Assembly: GCF_000003855.2 (NCBI RefSeq)
Contig: NW_003101682.1
Span: 3,412,046-3,476,045, forward strand
Origin: Blastomyces gilchristii SLH14081
Lineage: Eukaryota; Ascomycota; Eurotiomycetes; Onygenales; Ajellomycetaceae
Direction of reading: 5' to 3'
DNA: 64,000 bases
Position numbers and translations under genes: made by a program. Shown here one piece after another: positions 10,779-20,983 of the stretch (position 1 is its first letter; each line of letters begins with the position of its first letter). The notes under the pieces were generated by a model, which was not told where the DNA came from, made no database searches, and worked only from the letters and a program-made list of their open reading frames with translations.

Positions 10779-13700
10779 ATGAATATACAACAAAAACAAT
10801 AAAACAAGTTTAAAAACTCTTCAAAAATCACATTTATTCAAAATAATATGAATAGAAACTCAAATTGTATTTATTCTTGTCTTCAAAGTGCATTTGAATA
10901 AAAAGTTGATTTTATACTACTTCAGAAACTGCATTTTAATACTGAGCAAAAATACATTATTTCTCATTCAAGCTACTACTGCTTTCTATCTTAAAAGTCT
11001 GAGATAAAGTCAAGAGTAGTGATCTATGAAAGAAAGAGATCAAGATATCAATTTAATCTAAGATTTGATATCATGTCTGACCCTGATATTCTGAAGAGTG
11101 ATATTATAGATAAAGAAGATGAGTTTGATACTATACAGCTCATAAATATCTACAATGAAAAGTCATTGAAGAAAAATAATAATATCTGAACAATTGATAG
11201 AGAATTTCTGAACATAACTTCATCAAGAAACTCTATAATTATAGGAGATTTCATTGCACATCATCTCTGATGAAATTCAGAATACAAGAGAGCAGTAAGA
11301 GCTGATAATCTGATTGAATGAATCTTTGAGTATTCAATAGATTTGATTAATAAGTCTGATCAACAAACATTCTTTAGAAAAGACATGAAACAGAAATCTA
11401 TTATAGATGTAATCTTCATATTACAAAATCTAATGAAAAAAAGACTTGTAAACTGATTTATTGATTTAAATGAGACATGAGAATCAGATCATGAGATTAT
11501 TCAATTTGATATTAAACTGAGTGAAAAATAAATGAGTGAAAATCCTCTTCTCTCTAATCAGTTTCACTTTGAAAACGCTGATTGAAAAGCAGTTGAAGAA
11601 AGTATAAATCTGTTAAAATCTGAAAGACAGAGTGAGCTATATTGAAATTCTGATCAAGATATGTCAAATGAAATGCTTAAGAATAGAGTGAAGCTCATTA
11701 CATCTATTATTATAACAAGTGTTAGAGATAATATTTCAAAGAGAAAATCTTCTGAGTATTCAAAGTCTTGATGAAATGAGAATATTATATCTAAAAGAAA
11801 ACAATTAGCTTGTACTAGAAGAGATTAAAAGAATAATGTAATATCTGATAAAGAGTTCAAAGCTGTCAGAAATGAATATTTTTCAGATATTAAAAGAGCT
11901 AAAACAGACTGCTGAAATAAATTTCTTGAAGAAGCATAAGAAAAGAAAGTTTTTAAAGCTTTTAACTATACTAAAACAAGAAGTGTAGCAAAACTTCCAG
12001 CCTTAGAATATGAGTTTCAGAATGAATCATATACAGCAAACTCTTTTGAGGAAAAATGTCAAGCTTTCATGAGAATTCTCTTTCAGAACTCATCAGATTC
12101 AGATTCAGATTCAGAGAAAGAGAATATATCACTTCTCAACTACATTAATGAAAACAACTGAGAATGATCTGATCTTACACAAGATGAATTAGAGTCAGCT
12201 ATCTTCTCCAGTTCTGTTAAAACTGCTGCAGGGCCTGATTCAATTAATCACTTGATTATTCAAAATACATATTTCTACTTAAAGAATGAATATTTTGAGC
12301 TCTTTTTTTAATCTCTTGAAAAATGAATATTATTCTGAATGCTGAAGAGAAGTCACTGAAGTGATTCTTGTAAAATCTAATAGAAAATCTTCAATTCCTA
12401 AGTTATATAGAGTAATATCTCTATTAAACTGTCTAGAAAAGGGTTTGAAAAAGATAATATCTACTCAACTATCTTTTATAAGCTCTATTAATAACTCTCT
12501 TTTATTCAGTAAATAAATAAGAGATAGAAAACAATATTCTGCAATTGACACTGTTCTCTCAGTTATTCACAATATTCAAATAGCAAAGCATGAAGATCTG
12601 GTCTCAACTGCAGTTTTTATTGATATAAAAGAAGCATTTAATCATGTTTCAAAGTCAAAGTTAATTCAGACTTTGAAGATGTTAAAACTGTCACTTTCTC
12701 TAATAAAATGAGTTAACTGTTTTATATCTAAAAGAATCATACAACTTTTCTTTGATGAAATGAAATAAGACAAGACTGAGATAAAAATAGAAGTGCTGTA
12801 AGAATCTTCAATCTCACTCATTTTATTTGCAATATACACTGCATATCTATTCAAAGATAGAAATATGAAAATAGTGTGATCTCTGAGTTATATAGATGAT
12901 ATTAGTCTGATCTATAGCTTAAAAACTATCAAAGAGAATTTGAAAGTGATTGAAAAAGCTGTAAAGAAAATCTTTGTTAGAGCAGATATCAACTAAATTC
13001 AATTTAATAGAAATAAAGCTGAGTTAATTCATTTCTTTTCTAGATTTAATGAGAAAGAACTATCTCTAACTCTTTTAAATAGAGAGATTAAACCCAGTTT
13101 AAATATCAAATAATTAGAAGTATGATTAAATTCCAAGTTGAATTTTAAATATTATATTCAATAAAGAACTATCAAGGTAGAAAGACTATTGAACAACATA
13201 ATCAGACTATTAAATACAGAGAGAGATCTATTCTTCCAGGCTATGAGACAGTTATATATAGCCTGAATTACCTCAGTAGCTGATTATGAAGTTCAAGTTT
13301 GATGAAATAATCAAGAAAATTTCACTGAACTCTTTCAAAGTCTGTAAAACAGAGCTTTGAGAAGAATTCTGAGAACATTCAAATCATCTTCTATTAAAGT
13401 AATGAAAATTGAAGCTTCAATTTCTTCTTCTGCTATTAGATTTGAAAAGACCTGTATAAACTATACTCTGAGAGTGATAAAGATGAGCTTAAATTATATA
13501 ATTAGAGAAAGAGTCTCTTATTCATTTTCATCAACTAACTCTGAAAATGAACTGAATTGAAATAGATTTCTTAATTGAAATAAAAATAATTCTTCAAAGA
13601 AAATGTCTTCTCAACTGTACAGACTATACTCACTGATTAAAAATCAATTTTCTTCTTTAAATATTGAAAAAGTGAATCATGAGAAGTTATCTCTCTGAAG

Positions 13701-14742
13701 AGAAAAGCTTGAATCTCTTATAAACTTACAAATAAGTGAACTATCTAAAGAGAAAGAATATGAACAGCATTAGAAGAGAATTTCTACAATCAATATAAAA
13801 GACTCTATTCTAATTTATTCAGTTAACTCAAAAAATGAGAATTTGAATAGATTAGGCACAGGCATTGCTTATACTGAAGATAATATTAATTTTATCTCAG
13901 ATTTCTGAAATTTAGGCTGTAAATCTGAAGTCTTTGACACTGAACTATTTACACTAGTGAAAGCTTTCAAACTTATTGAAATAAAATCTCATAAAAGAGA
14001 AAATAGTTTGAAAGAGATATGAATATTCTCTGATAGTCAAGCTGCTTTAAAAAGACTTAGAAATAGTCAGATTCATAATAATTAAATGAATCTTGAACTG
14101 ATCTTAAACTTCATTTTAAAAATTCAAAAGAGAAGAATATCAAAGCTGATAATTCATCTGCACTGAGTTCCTGCTTATATGAATATTCATGACAATGAAT
14201 TGGCTGATTCAGCTTCAAAAAAAGGTTCAGAATTAAGCAGATCTATTCAAAAAATTATGTTCTGATCTTTTATAAAGAGAAAATTAAAAGAATCTTGTTT
14301 AGACAAGTGAAATGAAAGCTGGCAGAAATAAAAGAAGAGTATACATTATTCAAGATTTGAAACAAAACCCAAGTGAAAATCTTGTTCAATTAAATGTAAA
14401 AAGAAAATATTCTCATCTATAATACAGCTGAAATTAGAACATGGCTATTTCAAATCTTATATACAAAGATTTGATGATAGATTTGATTTAATAGAATGCT
14501 CATTCTGTAATACAAATGAGAATTCTGAGCATATTATAATACACTGTGCATTATACAATAGTCTCAGAGTCAGATTGAAAGAGAAGTATAATCTAAATCA
14601 ATTAAATATGAGATTCTTATTCTCAACTGAGACAGGAATTAAATACTTAATAGACTTTCTATCAGAAACTCAAGCAGCTACAAGAAAATGGCTGAATTCA
14701 GAAATATCTGAATATGACGAGGAGGAAATTGATCAGATATAG
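10779..14742 (+). pseudogene. LINE A ORF2: AP-endonuclease, reverse transcriptase, RNase H
   Basis: About 1,320 codons with stops and a frameshift. Endonuclease: GDFIAHH near 11250 (usually GDFNAHH) and ESDHEI near 11488. RT: LYRVISLLNCL, then SYIDDIS near 12887, where the catalytic YIDD is intact. RNase H: IFSDSQAALKRL near 14028 and a late HDNELADSASKK. The C-terminus has CSFCN...EHIIIHC, the usual zinc motif after RNase H in this group. Trp codons often read TGA, for example near 12341 where copy C has TGG. It begins 30 bases after ORF1. Start and stop agree with copy C. Confidence 0.9.
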
Positions 14743-15113
14743 TCTGTTAAAACAGCTATGTACTGTCTTTTAGTAATTTGTTTCATTACAGTCTCTCTTT
14801 ATTTTACCTTACTTTTTTCTTTCTATTCTTTTCTACCTATCTATTTAATGTGTCTATCTTTAAGACTGTGTTCTCTTTTCTTTTGTCATGTCAAATGGTT
14901 TCAAAATATCACAAGATGTTAAAATACTGCAATTTGTAAACAGTTTTTATATTCTGGGCTGGATTTTTCTGATTTTACATATCTGAAATTGATGAATGTA
15001 TAATAGTTAACTTTATAGATATAGGAAAAACCCTGAGAACTTTTAGTTCTCAGGTAGATGTCATAGTCTCTGACTGCATACATCTATAATTGAAGAATAA
15101 TAATAATAATAAT
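14743..15113 (+). other. LINE A 3' UTR with hairpin and (AAT)n tail
   Basis: It holds a perfect 10-bp stem with a 3-base loop at 15032-15054 (CCTGAGAACT / AGTTCTCAGG), then TGCATA, four bases, TATAAT, two bases, AAGAAT and the (AAT)n tail. The hairpin and tail recur in other copies and are the likely RT recognition signal. Confidence 0.85.
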
Positions 15114-15126
15114 ATGTATAAGAACT

Positions 15127-16500
15127 GATATTTCAGAATGTTCAATTAATGATAATAACACTCTATAATTCTGTGAATGATACTGAGTCTCTCACTCTGA
15201 ACTCTTATATACCTGAATAATGCAAGAGATGCATCATTTGTATATAACTAGTTATTCAGGCTGTGAATAACTGTCTAGAATGATCTTCTGAGAGTTCTAC
15301 TGATCTGAGATATTAAACAGCATCAGACACTTTGTCTGAAACTGCAATCACTGCTCTTCTGTTATCTCATGAAAGAACTGTAGAAAAGATCTATTGAAAT
15401 CACTCAATATCTCTGATAGAATCTGATGAGATGTAGTAATTGACTTTGCTGTTGATTTATCTGAGAGTAAGAGTTGTAGAAACATTCTGATTATTATGAA
15501 TTAATTGAGCAAAGATATAATATTGAAACCTTGTAATAAGATGAATACTGAACAAGTCACTGAAGCTTTTCTACGGAGTCTGTTCTATCAGATGCATGAA
15601 TTACTGAGATCTATAGTATTGAATTAAGACTGTCAATTTGTGAGTGCCCTCTGAACAAGAATCTGTCAAGTTCTCAAGATTATATGTTATCTGTCAACTG
15701 TCTATCATCTCAAGACTGATAATATGTTGGAATGAACAATTCAGACTGTGAAGAATTATCTTTATAAGATCTGTAATCACTTATAAGACAATTGACATGA
15801 TCTTCCTCTACACACAGAGGTCACTATTAATGATTGAGATGCTGTTTTAACAGATATAAGCCTGTTGTTTCTCACACATAAATATCACATGAAAGTGTTG
15901 AATCTTCTAGAGATCACACAGTTCATATCAAACCTCTGCAGTCTGATTCAGATTACTGATAATATAGTAATAAAGCTCTTAGATGCCTGTGACTGAGCAG
16001 AGATCTTCATGGCAATCATGAAATAAGATCAAGAGAACTAAATCAATATCTGATAAGATTCCACTGAGTAATATAAGATACAAGACTTGATATAATTGAA
16101 TCTCAACAATATACAGATCACATGTCCATCTCATACACTGAATTATCATCATATCAAGTATAAAGTGATAGAAGTTCTAGATAGTCATAACTATTACCTT
16201 GACACATCATCAGAGATTCATAATGTCTTTCACATGAGCTTGCTCTGCTGCGCTGTCACTGATCTGTTCTCTTCTCAACTGATGTCTGACTGACAGCTGC
16301 CAGAGATCATAGAAGAAGATAATGAACTTGAATGAGAGATTGAAGATATTCTTGATAAGAGACCTCACAGCCGCAGTCAATAATATCTTGTGAAATGAGT
16401 CAGCTATAATTGCCTGATCTGAATTCTGAGATCTGCACTATCTGAGACTGCAGCCCTGAACTGATGAGAACTACACACAATCAGAGAAAAGAGGGACTAA
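15127..16500 (+). pseudogene. pol: Gypsy M pol, second part: integrase and chromodomain
   Basis: The integrase core runs from about 15430: DVVIDFAVDL holds the first Asp. The second, at SIVLN..CQF, reads Asn where SIVSDRGSQF is usual. The Glu region is YHLKTDNMLE. The region 16096-16293 is open and covers the C-terminal barrel. A chromodomain follows near 16330-16480 (EIEDILDKRPHSRSQ, YLVK, then a mutated W/GY region), marking a chromovirus that would target H3K9-methylated chromatin. A purine tract, AGAGAAAAGAGGGAC, precedes the 3' LTR at 16501. Confidence 0.87.
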
Positions 16501-16793
16501 TGTGATAGACTATTCTTAATCATTATATAGACTATTCTCTTATACTTCATAGATTCTGCTAAAAGCTTCAATTCTCAGTCATTCTGAATCACTGATTCTC
16601 AGCTGAAAAACTCACAGAATTTCTATTCTTTCATCTCAAAGCTTCACCATGTATGCACTGCATACATATATAAATATTCACTCTGATTGCTGATTCTCAC
16701 ACTTTCTCTTTCTTTCTCTTCTTTAACATTTTTCACTTTGTTATATAAGACCTATCAATATCATATCAATCTATTCAGCGTAGGCCTCTTACA
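16501..16793 (+). repeat. 3' LTR of gypsy M
   Basis: This 293-bp LTR is the same length as the 5' LTR but more mutated: its first 17 bases read TGTGATAGACTATTCTT where the best-preserved family copies read TGTGGCGGGCTGCGCCC. One CpG remains. Confidence 0.92.
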
Positions 16794-17154
16794 GGCAGAA
16801 ACAAAAGAAGAGTATACATTATTCAAGACTTGAAACAAAACTCAAGTGAAAATCTTGTTTCATTAAATGTAAAAAGAAAATATTCTCATCTATAATTCAG
16901 CTAAAACTAGGACATAGTTATTTCAAGTCTTATATACAAAGATTTGATAATAGATTTGATTCAAAAGAATGCTCATTCTGCAATTCAAATGAAAATTTTA
17001 AGTATATTGTAATACATTATGCACTATACAATAGTCTCAGAGCCATATTGAAAGAGAAGTATGATTTAAATAAATTAAATATGAGATTTTTATTCTCAAC
17101 TGAGACAGAAATTAAATACTTAATAGACTTTCTATCAGAGACTCAAGCAGCTGT
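16794..17154 (+). mobile_element. LINE B, fragment 2 (ORF2 C-terminus)
   Basis: It resumes LINE B exactly where gypsy M interrupted it and encodes the C-terminal zinc region, with a final Cys/His set damaged by mutation. It ends in TCAAGCAGCTGT (17143-17154), the 12-bp target site of LINE C, and resumes at 25311. Confidence 0.9.
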
Positions 17155-18466
17155 CACTCAAAAAAGTCCAAGCGCTCTACCACGAACTCGCTCAATTTTT
17201 CAAATAAGAACCCGCTGATAGATCCATCGAAAAGCCCTCGATCATATGAGCATTTTGACCGCATCGCCGACCGCATACCCCGTGTGGTAGTGGAGTTATC
17301 CAGTCAAATGTGAACCAGATGTTGTTCGAAACTCCTGTGTGGGATTATCCCCTGTTCACCCCTACCACACCACAACCCTGGGCCAAATTGTCATACAAAT
17401 TGTAAGGTGAAGAGACCTAACCATATGAATCAATCTTCTCAATTTTGGAAGATCCCTGATCTGTAATTGTGAAGATATCTGGGAAGCACCTTTCATGAAA
17501 ACCCTGTCTATCTTTGATGTTCCAAAACATCAACATCAAGTCTCATCCATGTACCGCCCTTCCCAATCTGGCCCATCTCCGGCAGAAAAATACAAAAAGA
17601 TACCTCAGTAATAGTATCAAGCATATAATTAATAAACACATCTGAAGTGCATTCTTAATGAAACACTCTCTCTGTCTTTGATATATCAAGACATTAACAT
17701 CAAGTCTCACTCTTGTATCATTCCTCTCAATCTGACTCATTCTCAGCAGAAAAATATAAAGAGATATCTCAGTAACTGTACTCAATACATAATCAGCATA
17801 TATAATAACTATAAAATCAGTATATCTTAAGATCTGACTGAGCCTTTGATCCCTGTATAGTGAGATATATTAAATCTAGTTTTAATATCTCAATATTCAA
17901 TAGATTCTGTAAGGAATTGAGAATAGCAACACTAGATTTCTATTGAATTTGAGAATTAACTCTATATTAATATAATCATTGACAAAGTCTTCTATTTTAA
18001 GATATAAATAACTAGTTTCTCTACATCTCACTGATAATATTTACATTATTATATAGAAACAGACTTATATTCTCTATAATATCAAGACTCTGAAGAGAAA
18101 AAGTCTTGATAGAGAATATACAGTAGTGTATATCTTAGCAGTTTCTATCTCATTCTTCTACAGCAGTTAATGTAAAAAAAAAGATCTTAGAAATAGTTTT
18201 TTACTTCTCTTAAAAAAGTAAGATGTTTTTCTCTGAGTTTTATATAATATTCTTATAAAGAATTAAAAACAGAGTTATTTTCTATCATAATTTCATATTC
18301 TTTTAAATAAGAATTACTTTTTCAGTGACTGAAGAGCTTTTATTAATACTTAATTCTTTTTTACACTCTTTATAAACGCTACGATAATTCCAACAGCTCC
18401 ATAGCCAACAGCGCAATCAGAATAAAATTAAATAGTTTTAATCAATTCTCTGTAAAAAATTGATTT

Positions 18467-18566
18467 NNNNNNNNNNNNNNNNNNNNNNNNNNNNNNNNNN
18501 NNNNNNNNNNNNNNNNNNNNNNNNNNNNNNNNNNNNNNNNNNNNNNNNNNNNNNNNNNNNNNNNNN
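18467..18566. other. Assembly gap (100 N)
   Basis: Exactly 100 N in LINE C's 5' UTR. The round length suggests a placeholder. Alignment with LINE A (8770-8790) suggests little LINE sequence is missing. Confidence 0.99.
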
Positions 18567-18668
18567 TTTTTTTATCAGTTTTCTCCTTAAAAACTGTCAT
18601 ATTATTCTGATTTATTATCAATTAATTATCTTACTTTTTCTGACTGTATTTTCAAGAAAAGAAGATTG

Positions 18669-19047
18669 CCCCGGTGGCTGAAATGGTTAATGCCGGCCAC
18701 CCGGTAGCACCTTGGTGTGGGAAACCAAGGCGTGTGGGTCCGAAACCCGCAGGGGATACATTAATTCCGGAACTCAAGCACCTCAGGTTTCTAATAAATA
18801 CAGAGGGGTACAAATCCCTCCAATGAATGGCTCTATGTTCCTGGGCTGGGAAGTTATTATCGCATGTATCTAATTGTCACTTCTTTGTATTTTCCTATGT
18901 TCTTGTTATCTTGGCGTGGTCTCAACACCTGTATTTTCTCCTGTATAACCAACACTTGATCTGTATTTAACATCACGCAAGGACTCATCATAAGCTTCGC
19001 TTGCATATGAGTATAATGGAAGAATAATAATAATAATAATAATAATA
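18669..19047 (+). mobile_element. SINE copy 2
   Basis: Same family as the SINE at 2744. The A box is TGGCTGAAATGGTTAATGCC, with an inserted A and C relative to copy 3. The B box is GGTCCGAAACC, with one base change from the consensus. The body and (AAT)n tail are conserved. Flanks are an imperfect duplication: AAGAAAAGAAGATTG (18654-18668) against AAGAAAGAGATTG (19048-19060). The latter matches LINE A's uninterrupted sequence, so the upstream flank has gained two A. It is largely unmutated. Confidence 0.9.
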
Positions 19048-19334
19048 AAGAAAGAGATTGTAAAGATTTTATTAATTTATCTTAAAAATCAATTTTAGTT
19101 TATTAGATTCTCTTCAAAAATCTAATCTAGTTACTGAACTAGTGTGAAAAAAATCAGGTGTTTTATACACAAAAGTCTGTTATTCTTCTTTTGAAACAGT
19201 TTGATCAACTTTTCAATTAAAAACAAACTTAGAAACCTCTTAATTGAAACAGTCTGATCAACTTTTCAATTCAAAAGAGTTTAATAAATATCTCAATGGA
19301 ATTAGTCTGATCAACTTTTCATTGAGTAAGAACA

Positions 19335-20954
19335 ATGAGTTTGAAAGTATACTCAGTTAATGTGAAAAAAGATGCTTTCTCAAATGCTATTTCTGAGATT
19401 GAAATTCTGAAGAGAAGAAAGAAAGAAGAAATAGAGAAACAACAAGTTCTTGAAATACAGAAACTTAAAAAAGTAAGTAAAATTCTTGAAAAGCAGTGTC
19501 TGAGTGAGATGAATGAAGAAGTTCTGTTAATTCTTCATGCTCAGATGAGATAACTACAGAAAGTGATCAAGTTTAAACTTGGAATTTCAAACACAGCTCT
19601 AAAAACTTTGAAAATTTCTAATATAATCACTGACTCTTCAGTTTGCTCTTCTTTCTTTTCTACTTCTTCTTCTTCTTCTTCTTTAAATCAGAAGAAAATA
19701 TATACTCAAGCAGCTGAATTTACTATCTCTAAATCTGCTGTCTCTAAATCTGCTGTCTCAAAACCTGCTCAAAATTCTGAGAAAACTGAGAAAAATACTG
19801 CTCATACTTCTATTGATAGAAGAGTGAGGAAAAAAATGCAAAAAGAGAAAAATCTTCAAATCTCTAGAAATAGAAGACTTATTCTCAAAGTCTCAAATCA
19901 CATCATCTTACAGAGTAATAAGCTAAACTCAAGTCTCATTTTCAGAATTAGAAATGAAATCAATCAGCAGTTCTTTTCTCAGTTAATAACTGATATTGAA
20001 GTTTAAAAATCAGTTATAGCTTCAATTGAGTCATTCTTCTTTGAAAACTTCATCATTCTGATCATAATGCCTGAATTCAGTGCAGCATTCCTTATTCAGA
20101 ATGAGAATCTCTGAAAATCAGCAGTAGAATCTCTATTAAACATAACAATTCTATCTGAGAGAGATGAAAAGTGAAATAAATTCATTCTTCATAATATTCC
20201 AGTTGAAATCTTTGACTGGGAGAAAGGAATACTACTTCTCAAAAATGAATTGAAAGAATACAATTCTATTCAACTGAGAAAAGAGCCTGTATAACTTGAT
20301 TCAATTGAGTTCAGACAGAGTAGAAGAAATGTCTCTGTTCTAGTGTATACAAAGATACTTAAACAATCAAGAATCTCTGAAGTAAGAGTAGCAGGTTTAA
20401 AAATGAGAGTTCATGAATACAAAGACTCAAGAATGAATCTCAAAGCTCAAACACAGTATTCAAACTGTCAAAGATATGAACACTTTATAATCTCTTATTT
20501 CAGAGACTTAAAATACACATTCTGTGCTAGAGATCACAAAGCTAGTGAGCATAAATATGAAACATGCTTAAAAAGAGATGAAATATATCAATATACTCTG
20601 CTTAAGTGCTTCAATTGCAAAGAAAAATATACATCTAGCTTAAAAGAATGTATATTTACTCTAAGAACTCAGAAGAACTGAAGAAAAGATGAAGCTCAAA
20701 GTAAATCTAAAACTGAAGAGAAAAGTTAAGCTAGTAAATCTGCAACTGCAAGCTTAAAAAGAAGAAATTCTCAACTATCTAGATCTTCAAACTTCAATTC
20801 TTCAGCTAAATATAAACAGAATTTGAATTCTCAAACTTCTGTTAAGATTAGAGAATTGAGAAATGACTCTGATAATAAACTAGATATAATGCAAGCTGTT
20901 GAGATTCCTACTTTTCAAAATAGTTATAATCTACTATCTGATAATAGGGATTAG
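19335..20954 (+). pseudogene. LINE C ORF1
   Basis: This spans exactly 540 codons from ATG to the TAG at 20952, so reading-frame length is preserved despite stops. The start MSLKVYSV, coiled-coil helix (LKRRKKEEIEKQQ), Ser-rich linker and basic region match A. Stops split it into open pieces at 19335-19553, 19563-20006 and 20343-20681. The first knuckle reads YSNCQRYEHFIISY (two Cys to Tyr). The second is also damaged, and the third reads CFNCKEKYTSSLKEC with His to Tyr. RNA binding would be lost. Confidence 0.86.
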
Positions 20955-20983
20955 ATTCTACTCTATCTCTACTCTCTCTTAGT

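Larger units (their letters stand above)
7936..15113 (+). mobile_element. LINE A (Tad/I-like non-LTR retrotransposon), nearly complete
   Basis: A 7.18-kb LINE inside the pol of gypsy M. A perfect 13-bp target duplication, ATGTATAAGAACT, lies at 7923-7935 and 15114-15126. Order: 5' UTR with a single 5' monomer, ORF1 with three zinc knuckles, ORF2 with endonuclease, RT, RNase H and a C-terminal zinc motif, then a 3' UTR with a hairpin and (AAT)n tail. Both ORFs have stops and indels. The first 200 bases keep CpG and CC/GG; the rest has almost none. The Tad-type clade is inferred from domain order. Confidence 0.93.
3930..16793 (+). mobile_element. Chromodomain Ty3/gypsy element M, complete but mutated, split by LINE A
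   Basis: Two LTRs of exactly 293 bp bound it (3930-4222 and 16501-16793), both beginning TG and ending CA. The target duplication is GACAG at 3925-3929 and GGCAG at 16794-16798, differing by one G-to-A change. Internal order is leader, gag, protease, RT, RNase H, integrase, chromodomain, then a purine tract just before the 3' LTR. Without LINE A it would be about 5.7 kb. RT, integrase and protease catalytic sites are all altered, so it is dead. F, G, H and N belong to the same family. Confidence 0.93.
17155..19334 (+). other. LINE C 5' UTR with two tandem monomers
   Basis: Two monomers with a period of about 166 bp are visible: CAAGTCTCATCCATGTA at 17535 recurs as CAAGTCTCACTCTTGTA at 17701. 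The first monomer keeps CC, GG and some CpG; the second is largely stripped. An unmatched patch at 18376-18420, the N gap and SINE 2 lie further down. Just before ORF1 the GAAACAGT..GATCAACTTT motif repeats three times, as in A. No protein is expected. Confidence 0.8.

Noticed and set aside
17543..17785. 80-codon minus-strand frame in the LINE C 5' UTR
   Set aside because: It covers the tandem monomers; the equivalent in D differs in reading and A lacks it.
18460..18681. 73-codon frame spanning the N gap
   Set aside because: Almost half of it is unknown bases, and it ends in the SINE head.
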